Part shown: in pieces, positions 8,991 to 20,164 of the stretch
Layout of the letters: every line of letters starts with the position of its first letter
Numbering within the stretch: the first letter of the stretch is position 1
NCBI GenBank assembly: GCA_037127315.1
Contig: JBBBDQ010001456.1
Span: forward strand, 417,501-481,500
Length of the DNA stretch: 64,000 nt
Reading direction: 5' to 3'
From: Ascarosepion bandense
Lineage: Eukaryota; Mollusca; Cephalopoda; Sepiida; Sepiidae
Program-made: the position numbers and the translations under genes
Notes under the pieces: model-generated
Databases searched by the model: none
Told to the model about the DNA's origin: nothing
The model's input: only the letters and a program-made list of their open reading frames with translations

Positions 8991-10224
8991 AAATATCTCG
9001 AAAAACATTAAAAAGAACATAAGAAGATAATTCTTAGAAAATTAAAAATATATAATTTCTGGTGAGATCATTTCTGCGAATTTCACGAAGAAAACACGAT
9101 TCCTTTGCAGAACGCAATTACGTGAGCTTTGCGAAATTTTTCAAAGATGAATGTTAACGTAGCAGAATTTGGATTTTGTTAATTCTTTTACAAAATTGCA
9201 CCATGCCAATTTGATATGATGCATTTCTTCTAAAAACATATATTTTCCCCTCTCGTTATCAGCCGCAATAAAAAGTTGATATCATGAAGACTTACATCAA
9301 ATGAAGTTACTCAAAAACGGCTTCTTAAGAATTAAATGTATTCTTTAAAATATCACAAATGGAATAATAAGACATGAACTATTCTTTTATGAGTAATTTC
9401 TCTGTCTATTCTTAGTGCAATATATAACCAATAAAAACAATTAATATATGTAGAAATAAACATAATGTAAACATGTCGGATTTAATCCATTTCGTAAACA
9501 GGTAAGTATACTTTGAACAAACGCAAATCTCAACGTGTGCTTTTGTGCCTAATGTAGAGATGATCAGTCTTTTAAAATTACGTAGGTTTGGCATCTGTTT
9601 TATAAGAATTCATTAAAAAACAGGTTGTACTGAAATAAATAATATAATATTTTAACCATAAAGGAATGATTTTTCTCTTTTAGTTTTCAAGTACCTCTTT
9701 TATAAATGAAAAGAAAAGAAAAATTTTACCAATAAATTGGACACTTTCAGTTTAGAGGTAACCAATATGCACAGATAAATTTTTTCATGTATGGAAATTA
9801 GTATTTTGTGTGCTAGTCAAACAAAATATTACATATGCTTGATTCTAGTTGAGAGCTTTACAAGTAACTTTTAAATGTTTAAAATTTTAGGAAAACAATA
9901 GAAGCAGCGGTTTTTAAAAATCATCATAATTTCAAGTTCACCACAACACTTTCGTGTTTTCACAAACCTCTCGTATTTATGCATTTCATATTTTATTTAC
10001 AAAAATCCTAAAATAAATTCAAAGAAAATATTGTGCATTTAAAATCTGGTATTTACCAAGAACCGAAATGGAACTACTCTTGCCAAAACAAAGTCATAAT
10101 TAGACACACCGGTCGCCACAACAAAATCACCGATAGTGACGGCCCACATAAATGCCAAGATGAACATTCTAGTCAAGAGAAACGAAAGAATTAAACATTA
10201 AACTTTTTTCTCTACTTAAAATCA
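8991..10224. other. Unassigned AT-rich stretch
   Basis: Highly AT-rich, no supported gene or family. Short open frames here have no recognisable motifs. Confidence 0.5.
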
Positions 10225-10560
10225 ATCTTCGTCTCTCTTTTTTCTGTAGACACGGTTTTCTGCCTTTTATTCTATTTAAACTAAACTCAAATACACTGAA
10301 ATGACAAAAATTACAAAATCAGAAAGGCTTTTGAAAAAGGGGAAGAGAACTGAAAGTGAGACGGTTTTTTTCTACATCTACGTCTCACCTCTTCTGCAGA
10401 CAGGGTTGCCTTTCAATTTACATTAAACATGAATATATGTAAATGATATTTCCAAGCAAGAAAGGTATTTATTAAATAAAGAGCGGAAGTAAAGCATTTT
10501 TTTCTATATAGAAACCATCTACGTCTCGCCTGTTCTGTAAACTGGGTTTACCATTTTTTT
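10225..10560 (+). repeat. Three degenerate tandem units of about 145 bp
   Basis: The word CTACGTCTCACCTCTTCTGC, with CAGACAGGGTTGCC after it, occurs in diverged form near 10230, 10377 and 10517. The spacings are about 150 and 139 bp. AAAAGG and AAAGTGAG-type words recur between them. Function unknown. Confidence 0.55.
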
Positions 10561-10566
10561 AAATCT

Positions 10567-10853
10567 TTGTATGTGCGTTGTGGTTCAGTGGAAATCAGAT
10601 CGAAACGAGAAATCGGGAAGCCGAGTTCGAATTCCAGTTGAATTCCTTGCACTCAGTTACGCGCAAATACCCTTTGGGAAATGTATTAATCCATCTCCTC
10701 CTTCCAGCTATGAGTTAAATAACAGGACAGACTGGGTTCCACAACCTTGGCCGGCAACCAATCCGCCGCAGAAAGCAATGGCAACCTACTGCGGGATAAT
10801 CAGTCATGTCTCTTTCGAAACATTATCGCCCAAGCGTGTATCACGTAATAACA
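10567..10853 (+). mobile_element. SINE1 copy c
   Basis: Starts GTATGTGCGTTGTGGTTCAG and has the B box CGAGTTCGAATTCCAG. The body GGCAACCAATCCGCCGCAG and CAACCTACTGCGGGATAATC ends CCAAGCGTGTATCACG. Its 3' end runs directly into the next composite microsatellite. Confidence 0.9.

Positions 10854-10938
<85 letters not shown>
10854..10938. repeat. Composite palindromic microsatellite (CT)n(AT)n(AG)n
   Basis: About 13 CT, 19 AT and 10 AG units in that order. CT and AG arms are complementary, so the whole tract is an inverted repeat that can fold into one hairpin. It abuts the 3' end of SINE1 copy c. Confidence 0.95.
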
Positions 10939-11149
10939 GGGGACTGAGCGGTAAAAGATCTTACACATTTTACTTTTTAAATGTTGCATTAAATAAATAC
11001 GAAAAATATTAATGATAAGCAAAGAAAAACATTGTTTTAAAAAATGGCAGTCAAAAACAAAAACAAAAATAAGAAATCTGATGACAGTTTGACGCAGCCT
11101 CGTTTTCGGTTCAGTAACTGGCGCAATTAGTTAAGTTGCAATCGAAAAA

Positions 11150-12419
11150 TGAATAGCGACAAAACGTGAAAGATATTAATTTGGAAATTCTTGCAAAAAT
11201 AAAATAATGATCAGATTTTGATGAACATTTTAGGATTTATGTAAAATTGAATGAAATCAGTTTCAAAATAGTTATTTTTAGAACTCATTGGTAAAAACAT
11301 TTTTTTACATATGTTACCCCCAACCAATTAATTTCCAGAAATGTCAAAGATGCGACTCAACTTACACATAATTTAATTCAATTCAGGTGTCATTGAGGAA
11401 TACTTATCAACTGTGTTTTTTCTTCAAAATCTGCTCATTTTTAGAAAATCTGCTCCGAATTGCGAAAAAAAAAATTGCAATATAAGTATGCCATTTTTGG
11501 ATAAACTTTTAATTGCTTTTATAAACATGAATTAAAATGATATCATTGTCTGAATAATAAAAAAAATTTCCATTAATAATGAATTTTTACAAGAATTGTT
11601 TTCATTTTTATTATTTTTTATTGAGTAATTTCTAAAAAGTTTTAAAATTTCTTTAAAATTTCCTCCTAATAGGTCTTTCAGATTTTTTTAAATTAATGTG
11701 TGGCGAATATATTTACTAATCTAAAAATCTAAAAGCTTACTAGAAATAACGGTGTTCATGTTTTGTTAAATAATAAAAACATTTTAATTTTCTGCATGTT
11801 TATTATCCGCATTTTGTTTGTACGGGTGGCCGTACGCGATCTTTATCATTAAAAGGTCACGTTATTCAAGGGTTGTCCTCCCTTACATGAAAAAAGAATC
11901 CGTATACAAAACTTTTTATACCAAATTCGTCTTCCATACTTTTGGCCAGCTACTTTAAATCATCCATTAACGCCTCTAATAAAGTGATGACAGCTGTGAT
12001 AATAAGGCTACCGTAATTGAAAAACGCTTTTTTAAAAATTTCAGGCAGTATAAAATTAATTATTGTTTCAAAGGAACTTCAGGTAAGTTCAAATTCGGTA
12101 ATTTTTTAATAAAATAATGTGTCAGCGAGATGTGTCTTATTTTTATGAGACTTTTTAAAACCGAGAATTAGCTACTGTTTACAATCGATGAAAAATGGCG
12201 GAAAACTTGAAATTAATTATTATTTTTTAAACCTAAATTCTTTTGATTCCGATCAATATAATTTCGGTTTAAAATACACCAGGGTGTTTGCTTACTGTAA
12301 TTAGTAAATGTAATTTCTTGGCTTTCAATTAAAGCTAAAATTATAGCTTTAAGAAAACCTTTTATTTTTAAAAATTCAATTTAAATTGAGGTAGTGAAAA
12401 TTTGAGTGGAGGTTGTCTA
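11150..12419 (+). mobile_element. TIR-A family, copy 1 (5'-truncated)
   Basis: Shares ordered words with six other loci: TTAATTTGGAAATTCTTGC, TTTTTTACATATGTTACCCC, TTTAATTGCTTTTATAAAC, GGTCACGTTATTCAAGGGTT, ATCAATATAATTTC and AATACACCAG. It ends GAGTGGAGGTTGTCTA, a diverged form of the family terminus GAGTGGAGGTACCTA. The other terminus is not found; the left part fades out near 11,100. No coding frame. Confidence 0.8.
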
Positions 12420-13278
12420 AATAAAGAGAACGCACGCGTGGAAGATATGATTCAGCAGATTTGAGACAATCCTGAGTATGTGCTAGAAGCTTTTAACTCA
12501 TCTCAGTGTTTTCTTTAGGTATCAACGGGTAGCTAACGCATTCGTTTTTCACACACTGTAAGACACTACACATGAATATAAAATAATTTATCCTCTATTA
12601 ATTACTTTGGAAAGAAATACACATTTATTTTAAATGCAATGCCAATTTTCCTGAGAGGAAATCATAGTTTTATCGTAAAATACATTTATTGATTGAGAAC
12701 TGATGATGTTTTACTTACAAGTGACGTCATCAGTTAATTATCCAACACAAGAAAACATAATTTATTTATGACAATATACAAAACTAAAAAAATTAACTAA
12801 GTAAAATAAAATAAAATAAAATTGTTAAAAAAGACCACAAAGATAGTCGGGGCAATGAGAGGCAATGAGAGTTCCTAACAATTTTATATGCAGAGGAAAT
12901 GCCAAACAATTTTATTTGATTTTAATAACATGATCGCAGGTCACAAACGTACAAAAGAAAAAATAATTTTTTTTTTTCTTTAAAAGAAAAAATAAATTTT
13001 TCTTTTCCGTGAAGAAGAGTGAAAGATAAACTAAACAATATTTCGAAATTCAAAGGCTGATAACAAAGGAATGTGACAGAAATTTGATTCGTATTTTAAA
13101 CGATTACTAGATATACAGTTACTTCCTGCAAGCGGAAATGAAATAATGTTTTCGATAAGCCATTCTACGCAATCTGTATGCCTAACAATGTCTTCGCGTA
13201 CATGACTAAAAAATGAAAAAAAGGTTGGTCCCAGCCAAGGAAACAAAATAAAAGAATGACGACATTTTCAGTCGACAG
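12420..13278. other. Unassigned AT-rich stretch
   Basis: No supported gene. There is a small inverted pair AACTGATGA (12,699) and TCATCAGTT (12,730), and a tandem GGCAATGAGA doublet near 12,855. Confidence 0.5.
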
Positions 13279-13334
13279 AAAACGCCTAAAACTAGTTTAA
13301 GCTAAGCTAACGTTAGCTTAGCTTAAGGCGTTTT
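13279..13334. repeat. 30-bp perfect palindrome with outer arms
   Basis: 13297-13326 is a perfect palindrome with half-site TTAAGCTAAGCTAAC. Outside it AAAACGCC (13279-13286) and GGCGTTTT (13327-13334) are also complementary. The left side alone carries about 10 extra bases (TAAAACTAGT) between outer and inner arms, as if a longer palindrome of about 46 bp had gained an insertion. Confidence 0.95.
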
Positions 13335-13455
13335 ATATATATATACAGATTTATATAGTGACGATAAACAATTCACGGTAAGAAAACATTCCTTGGTAAA
13401 TAATTCAAGTCAATCCTTATAATGTTAAAGATTATAATATTAAAGATGATAAAAT

Positions 13456-13462
13456 ATATATT

Positions 13463-13514
<52 letters not shown>
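13456..13514. repeat. (TA)n microsatellite
   Basis: Nearly pure TA of about 29 units, bounded by TTCTTA and TAAGAAAA, so the ends are also complementary. Confidence 0.95.
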
Positions 13515-13516
<2 letters not shown>

Positions 13517-14299
13517 AAAAAAGTGCGAGAAGTCGTGAACGTTTTGTTTAAAGTGTAGATATATTGTTATTAATTTATTGTTGTTGAAACACGTGTTTCG
13601 AGTACAAAGTTGACTGTTCAGACGAATAAAATTGTGACTTTACATATCGATATCCGCTGGTGTTTCTGGCAAAAAATACTATGTATATATAAGTATAGAT
13701 AAGTAGTCGCTGAGCAGGTCAGAAAGTTCATATGCGTGCGTGTTTGCTTGTTGGTTCTTTTTCACACTCGCTCGTTAAATCTATTCCGTTTTGGGAATCA
13801 TTCAACTTTCGTTGGTCAGAAATCGTTTTTTTTATTACACTGATTTGCGAAATGATTTTAGTCATTTAGTGCTCAATACATAGTGGAGCATTATTTATGC
13901 CAATATTTTTATTATAAGTGCTGATGTCACCTACTGATTTAACCCAGTCAATAATAAGACTAATTGTTCGTTTATCCAGTTGATAAACGAACAATTAAAC
14001 GAAATAGATTTCCAAAGACCTATTCATTTTGGCATTAGAATTCGCCATAGAGTTTTCCGATCTAACGAGGAAAGGATAATAATCATGAGTGAAAAACAAT
14101 CCGTAGTCATCACAACAATGAAAAATAGAAAAAAAAAAACAAATGCGAGGACCTATTTGATATCACAATGGGATCTCTAGACTCCGCTGAGTCCTCAAAT
14201 CTTGTTGGACTATTTATTCGTATATCGACAGCGTATATCGATATTGAGGGTGTAGGGTTGTAGAGGAATGATGGTCTTATGGTGATAAAAATTCCACTA
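13515..14299. other. Unassigned stretch before the PLE remnant
   Basis: No recognised motif. A 66-residue open frame at 13980-14180 could be decayed PLE coding sequence, but I see no signature. GTTCGTTTATC (13965) and GATAAACGAAC (13981) form an 11-bp hairpin arm pair with a 5-bp gap. Confidence 0.4.
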
Positions 14300-15250
14300 A
14301 TGTATAACAGAATTTGAAAATGAATACATAAGGAACTGAAAAGTTTTAACCTTAAAGTTACTATAAAAATTAATCTATAAAAGTAAACTTCCTAGATGTA
14401 ACACTTTGTCTAACATTTACTCTCCTTACCTGAAATCTAACGCTAATCCCATCTACATTTTCTCTAAATCTAACTACCCTCGATCAGTCATCAAGCATAT
14501 ACCCTTCTCTATTGAAAACAGAATAAGTAACAAACCTTCTAATGAAGATATCTTTTACAAACATAGCAAATTCTATGACACTGTCCTTAAAAACAGTAGC
14601 TATAAATGCCCTGACCTGAAATATAACAAACATAATAATAACAAAAACAATATAAATAGAAAGACAAAAATCATTTGATATATACCTCCACTTAATCAGC
14701 TGATAAGTAATAAGTTAGGGCATAAATTTCTAAAATTAGTCTAAAAACACTTCCCTAAAAATACCCCCAAACAAAATTCCTAACAGAAATACTCTGAAAT
14801 TGGGCTATAATTGTATTGATAACTTTGAGAAGATCATCAAAAAATATAATAATAGAATTTTAAGCAGTCATAAAATCCTAAGCAATCAGTAACGTCCTAA
14901 AAAATTAATGATCACTATAACAATATTTGCAATTACCGAAAACCTATTGAGTGATCATTAGAAAATAAATGCCTAACTGACCCTGTGCACTATTTTTACC
15001 ATAGAAAATCTCACTCAAATAAAATTTTAAATTGGTTCTACCAAAAATCATTTTGAAACCCGCCATTATTTACACACCTTATCTTTTAATAATAAAACTT
15101 ACAGCAATAGCACATCACTTTCTACTTATTATTGGCAATTAAAAGATACCAATAAACTCCCTACTGTAAAATGGAAAATATTTTTAAAAAAAGAAGTTAC
15201 TTCCATTTGTCATCATTGTCTAAAATAAACCCTAAAGTATAATTAGTTTT
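14300..15250 (+). pseudogene. Penelope-like element, C-terminal remnant with GIY-YIG-like region
   Basis: The open piece 14406-14678 reads YSPYLKSNANPIYI, SNYPRSVIKHIPFSIENRIS, SNEDIFYKHSKFY and VLKNSSYK. This is the pattern downstream of the RT core in canonical PLEs (SNHPP.IIKQ.P..I..R.S....NE..F). Broken frames then give IPPLNQLISNKLG, KFLKLV and KHFPKN, and at about 15,030-15,190 NHFETRHYLHTLSFNNKTYS, followed by LSTYYWQLKDTNK. The latter matches the latter half of the PLE GIY-YIG endonuclease (F..R..NH..SF....Y....LS.Y.W.LK). The YIG motif itself is not legible. At least six stops or frame changes: inactive. Confidence 0.75.
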
Positions 15251-15795
15251 TTCTTAATATAATATAACTAGACACCTATAATCTATCCCCTAGTATATAT
15301 TGGTTGATTCCCCCATCTTCTGATAATTTGTTACGGCTTAACGGATAGATCACCCACTAAGTCAACTACATATGCTTGACGTGCAGTGTATTTTTTTTTT
15401 TACAAACAAAACGAAAAAAACCAAAAAAACTTTCCCGTTTTTGTCTCTTGTCCACTACTTTAAGTTTAAAAATAACTTAAAGAAAATCCTATAATCGTTT
15501 CACGATGACACGCGATAACTTTTCAGACTCATATGTATTTATTTCATCACTATCATAGAAGACGTCTGGGTCTCAAGTCATTTCAAGTTTATATCGCACT
15601 TTACCCTTATAAGCAAATTTATCCAATCATGACCTGATTTTCTTAGACAAATTAAAAGGTAGGGCTGAAGATAATAAGTTTGAATTTTAATTGTTTGTAA
15701 TTAAAAATTTTCTTTTTTTAATCGCGTTCCAACTTTCCCTCCTCAATCGTTATATTGCTTGTGTCTCTGATTGTTTTCTAATTTGCCAATGTATA
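15251..15795 (+). other. Probable PLE 3' region
   Basis: Continues the PLE remnant without a clear boundary. No motif seen except pyrimidine-rich CTTTCCCTCCTCAATCG near 15,735. Confidence 0.3.
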
Positions 15796-15828
15796 CCTTT
15801 GAAAAAGTGTTGATTGAAAGGTACTTAA
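15796..15828 (+). ncRNA. Degenerate hammerhead-like motif at PLE 3' end
   Basis: CTTTGAAAAAGTGTTGATTG followed by AAAGGTACTTAAG resembles the CTGAAGA..helix II..GAAAC pattern of the PLE blocks elsewhere in the window, with at least four core changes. Its place, after the endonuclease region, is where a PLE hammerhead would be. Certainly inactive if real. Confidence 0.25.
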
Positions 15829-15889
15829 GGTATAACATGTCCATTTTGTTTAGGTCTATGTTTTATTTCTGTGGGTACAAATCTCTTTT

Positions 15890-17087
15890 TGTATACGTTG
15901 ATTAATTTGGAAATTCTTGCAAAAATCAAATAATTGTCAGATTTTAATGAAACTTTCAGGACTTGTTCACAAATAAATAAAACTAAACTTGCTAAAATAT
16001 TTTTTTACATCTGTTACCACGCCCTCCACGTAAATTCATGAAATTTTAAGAAATTAAATTTGTCAGGAAAACTAGTTTTATTAGTTGAACGCAGGACTCA
16101 CTAGAGAATAAAAATCATCTCTATTTTTTAAACATTTTGCCTTTATTTCCGAAAATCTGCTTCCAATAGTAAAATAAAAAATGCAATAAAAATATGACAT
16201 TATTTAATTTGATAAGCTTTTCATTGCTTTAGTAAATAATATATATTAAGGACTTTATAATCTGAAGAAAAAAACTTTTTCGATTAATAATGAAATTTTA
16301 AAAAGGATTGTTTTCATTTTTTAATTATAATAATTTATAAAATTTAAAGAATATTTTGAAAATACTTCAAAGATTTGTTGTCATTAGTTTATTAACTTAT
16401 TAAGAGAAAACTATATTTACTAATCAAAAATTGAAAAGTTTTATTCAAGTCGTCGTGGCTTCGTATTTTTAAAAGTATTTAACATTTTTTTATGTATTTG
16501 AAGTTTTTTTGTATGGTAATTTATATGTGTACATTAAAGAGTCATGTGTTTCACTGTTTCTTCCCCCTTAAAGAAAAAAATTACACACTTTTGTCAGTTC
16601 TGTTCACCATACACTTATCTTATCTCGCATCTGTCTGACTGTCATCACATGTCAAATATATAGGACAGAGATCAGAAAGATCAACACACCGTGTTTAAGA
16701 AATAGTTATATTCTAAATGCCATGCTATAAATAAGTAATACTTGTGTAAATCAGATTAATTTAACTTTAAATTTATTAATTTTTTAAAAATAACGTGTCA
16801 CATATTTTGCAAGATTTTTAAAACGGAGAATTAACTTTTGTTTACAAATGTGCTGATCGCTCAAAAATGGCAGAGAAATTGAAAAATATAAAAATATATG
16901 TAAAAATCTTTAGATTCTAATCAATATAATTTCTGTTTAAAATACACCAGAGTCTTTTGCTTACTGGAAATAGTAAATTTAATCATTTAGCTTTCAATTA
17001 AAACTAAAATAAAATTTTCAAGAAAACTTTTTTTATTTTTTAAAATTCAATTTAAAAGTTAGTTATCGAAATGAGTGGAGATACCTA
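15890..17087 (+). mobile_element. TIR-A family, copy 2 (5'-truncated)
   Basis: Contains TTAATTTGGAAATTCTTGC, ACATCTGTTACC, CCACGTAAATTCATGAAATT, TTTTCATTGCTTTAGTAAAT and CGCTCAAAAATGGC, ending GAGTGGAGATACCTA at 17,087. Closest to the copy at 54.3-57.2 kb. Left terminus missing; non-coding. Confidence 0.85.
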
Positions 17088-17929
17088 TATTATAGATTTG
17101 TATATATTTTGTAGTGTTCTGAAATTTTAAAAAGTTAACTGACCAATCTTTGAAAATTAGGTGTGAGGCAAAACAAAATATAAAACTAAATCAAATGATT
17201 TTTGCTGTTGCTTTGTTCGTTCAGATTTTATTCTGTTTAACTAAAGGATTTTTCTCATTCCCGTCCATTGAGCTTTTGTTTCCGTTCTTCTTTTATGGCT
17301 GTGTTTTCTGGAAATGTTTGAGAAAGTAAATGTTATACTGTGGGAGAATCAAACATCGCCTTTTAAAAACTGAACTGTGTGAGAGTAAAAGTTTGAAATA
17401 TTTTACATACATACACTTTGGAATCTTGTCCTAATATATGAATACAAGATAAAACATACAAGAAAATAAAAGAGAGAAAACAATATTTGTTTCGCTCAAG
17501 TGCGGCATAAGGCTTAGTTTTAAATTCTTGTAACGTATATATCATTTCGAGATGAATCCAGCAACAGAACTCGGAAGTTATCCATTAGTGGATGTACCTA
17601 CAGAAGTACATCCTTTGAAATGAGAATTTTAATAAAGATGTATGATCTTCCTTTTTGACATGACAAACGAAGCTTATCTAAGTTACAGCCGAGAAATATG
17701 TTCGGACTAATCTATGCTTCATGATTTAGTTCTACTAGATATAAAAACTTTTACTTGCAAATAATTTATATATCAATTTGTGAGATTGGCGCAGAAAGAG
17801 AACTTCAACCCTTGTATACTGTGCGTTTGTACTATATTTTACTGTATTTCAAACTGAATTTAAATTGATTGGAATTAACTTTTTTTTAAATCAATAAGAC
17901 CTGCTAGATAGTCAACTCTATCAACACAA
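17088..17929. other. Unassigned AT-rich stretch
   Basis: No gene or shared repeat seen. Confidence 0.5.
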
Positions 17930-18290
17930 CAAAATTCTCTTTATCTATATTTATGGATGAGATAGTATTTACACTATTTACGTTATTCGGACTATTGTCC
18001 TCATTTTTGTTGTCATTTGAACGACGTTTCAGCCGTTGTATACTCCGGCCTTCTTCAGGTGCTAGGAATTTCGAACCGAACCCTTTATTACTCATTCCTT
18101 TTAGTATTCATTCTCATTCATGACTACCAAAAAGGCTTTGAACCTCTTTTGGTAGTCATTATCTCTCTCTAACCGGACTGCCTAAGTTACCTGCTGGAGC
18201 CTGGTATTAAACTCACAACTCTTTGGGTCAAGTCACTGGAACTAACCAACGTCTATATCCACTGGTCCTTAAGGACAAGAACAACTGAAT
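17930..18290 (-). mobile_element. Composite retroposon with tRNA-like head and hammerhead tail, copy B
   Basis: Minus strand, from 18,290 down: GTGGATATAGACGTTGGTTA, GTTCCAGTGACTTGACCC and GTTGTGAGTTTAATACCAG, which look like the A-box half and B-box (GTGAGTTCAATACC type) of a tRNA-derived promoter. A body follows with AATGAGAATG and AAAGGGTTCGGTTCGAAATT, then the hammerhead-like block and the end GGACAATAGTCCGAATAACG. Copy D at 27.0-27.3 kb has the same order, so head and tail belong to one repeat. An 18-bp inverted pair (GACTACCAAAA.. and ..TTTTGGTAGTC, 18,122-18,157) sits inside. Confidence 0.7.
18014..18064 (-). ncRNA. Hammerhead-ribozyme-like motif, copy B
   Basis: Best copy in the window. 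Minus strand: CTGAAGA (18052-18058) is the CUGANGA box. AGGCCG and CGGCT can form helix II with one bulged G and a loop of about 10 bases. GAAAC (18026-18030) is the second box, followed by GTC, the usual cleavage triplet. Between boxes and triplet the self-complementary ACGT leaves only a minimal helix III, as known for PLE hammerheads, which may act as dimers. GCAC before the first box pairs imperfectly with GTTC after the triplet (helix I). Activity is not shown. Confidence 0.55.
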
Positions 18291-18294
18291 ATCT

Positions 18295-18495
18295 GGGACT
18301 TAATGTTCAGTAACCACATTTTACCAGAGTTCATATTGCAATTTTTGATCTTAATGGTTTTCTCTAGTATTTTTTTTTATGTTAATAGTTTTCTCGAGTA
18401 TTTTTAACCGGAGTTCATATTGCAATTTTTGATGTTAATGGTTTTTCTCTACTATTTTTACCAGAGCTCATATTGTAATCTTTTGACCCTAATGA
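18295..18495 (+). repeat. Degenerate minisatellite, three to four units of about 55-80 bp
   Basis: The words ACCAGAGTTCATATTGCAAT and TTTGATCTTAATGG, then TTTTCTCTAGTATTTTT recur near 18,323, 18,403 and 18,460. It separates two oppositely oriented hammerhead repeats. Confidence 0.8.
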
Positions 18496-18700
18496 TTTTC
18501 TCTGGGACCAAAAGAGGCTTCGCACAAGGAATGAGAATGATATACCCCAGTGATCGTAATAAAGGGTTAGGTTCGAAATTCCTAGCACCTGAAGAAGGCC
18601 GGGGTGTACAACTGCCTAAACGTTGTACAAATGGCAACCAAGATGTGGAAAATAGTACGAATAATGTAAGTAGTGTAAATACTACCTTATCTCAGAAATC
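18496..18700 (+). repeat. PLE-related hammerhead repeat, copy C
   Basis: Reads AATGAGAATGATATACCCCAG, GTTAGGTTCGAAATTCC, then CTAGCACCTGAAGAAGGCCG, and GAATAATGTAAGTAGTG. Closely matches copy B in the opposite orientation but starts later, lacking the tRNA-like head. In the hammerhead core (18,585-18,625) the CTGAAGA box is intact (18589-18595) but the second box is TAAAC instead of GAAAC, which should abolish cleavage. Confidence 0.7.
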
Positions 18701-19104
18701 TAGACAAATACAGATAGTTTCTTTGCTGTTTTCTGCTACACCTTCTTTCGTAAGTGACGGTCGAAAGTATTCAAGTAAAAACAGAACCGAAAAATGGTCT
18801 TTTGACAAGTTATCAACAATTTTGATTTTTTTAAAGTAACTTTAAAATTCTAAAAAATATTGAATCGAAAAAAAATAGAGAAAAATATTAAATAGAAAAA
18901 AATTAAATAGACCTCCTAACTTAACAAAACTTCTTTAATTGAATGCTTAAATATGAATATACTTATATACGCAGATGTATTTTCAGCAATAGTTTTTCCA
19001 CAGTTCAACTATGGTAACTGAGAATAACCAAAAATTTTCAAGAGAAAAAATAATTTTATTAAACATTGTATGTGTTCAACTTGAAGAAGAAGAAAAATGT
19101 TATT
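18701..19104. other. Unassigned AT-rich stretch
   Basis: No motif or shared repeat seen. Confidence 0.5.
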
Positions 19105-19262
19105 TAATAAAACCACCCTCTACCTCGAGGACGATCTCGATGTGATCTTGGAAGTGACTGGATACCCGGGTCGGGTGGTTCTCATTCATGTTGTCCCTTT
19201 CGACGACATCTCAAATGTAGTTGCCCAAGGGATTCAAATCAGAAGCACTTGATACGTGTTGG
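19105..19262 (-). pseudogene. Tc1/mariner-type transposase, C-terminal remnant
   Basis: The minus strand reads SDLNPLGNYI, DVVERDNMNENHP and HFQDHIEIVLEVEGG, with one in-frame stop. The pattern SPDLNP.DY..W..VER....HP......I...I.AEGG is the end of DD(34-37) Tc1/mariner-like transposases, and the D of DLNP is the usual third catalytic residue. It is far more CG-rich than its surroundings. The rest of the gene is absent. Confidence 0.55.
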
Positions 19263-19298
19263 GTGGGGTAATATGATCGTAGAATTTAACAGCTGACC

Positions 19299-19345
19299 GC
19301 TTCTTCTTCTTCTTCTTCTTCTTCTTCTTCTTCTTCTTCTTCTTC
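19299..19345 (-). repeat. (GAA)n tail of RTE copy 2
   Basis: About 15 TTC units on the plus strand, directly after the LINE stop region (TATGTGCCGTGTCCC). The copy at 53.17 kb carries (GAA)4 at the same place, so the array grew from the LINE tail. Confidence 0.9.
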
Positions 19346-19874
19346 TATGTGCCGTGTCCCTTCAGGACGTAATGGATCATGAAATTCCACAGCCTTTCTC
19401 TTATTACTCTTCCCAAATTCTGCTCCAACATTCATTTGCTCATCAAGCTTATGAAATGCGTTGCTTCCCATATCTCTCTTTCCCTCTATCTGTCTTGTGA
19501 GTATCAGATTTTCTAAGCCCTCCTTACTTATTGCTTGATCCAGAAACTTCAGCTGTCTTTACCTGATGTTAAGCACAATTTTTCTTTGTTTCCATCCTCT
19601 CCAAAACCTCGTCGTTGCTAACATGTTTGGTCCAGGGTATCCTCAGAATTCTTCTGTAATGGTTTTTCGGTTGCTTCAAATATTTCCTTCATCTTTGATG
19701 AGATTGTCCAGCCTTCGCTGTTTTATTAAAGAACAGACATCATATAACAATCCAGTACTCTCTTCTTTGTCTCCAACGAAATTTTCCTGCCTCTCAATGC
19801 CAATACGCCTTTGGATCCCAGTGTCGCAATTTCCATCCTCTGTTAGAACACTTGTCAAGTATTTAAATTCCTGT

Positions 19875-20164
19875 CAATCAGTCAAGTGCCATACTTGATA
19901 TATATGTATATCTCGAAAGAGACATGACTGACCAGGTAGAAGGTTTCCCGCAATAGGTTGCCATTACTTTTTGCGGTAGACTGGTTGCCAACCAGGACTG
20001 TAGAACCCATATCTGGAGGTAAAAGGGACGGATTAATACATTTCCCAAGGGTATTTGCGCGTATTTGGATGCAACAAATTCAATTGGAATTTGAACTCGG
20101 ATCTCCGATTTCTCGTTCCGAGCTAATATCAACGCAGCACAATGCACATTTTTGTACCGGGTTG
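19875..20164 (-). mobile_element. SINE1 copy d
   Basis: Full-length minus-strand copy inside an RTE. The target duplication ATTCCTGT is at 19,867-19,874 and 20,165-20,172. Head on the right (GTGCATTGTGCTGCGTTGAT, B box GAGTTCAAATTCCAAT); tail on the left (CATGTCTCTTTCGAGATATA). Confidence 0.9.
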
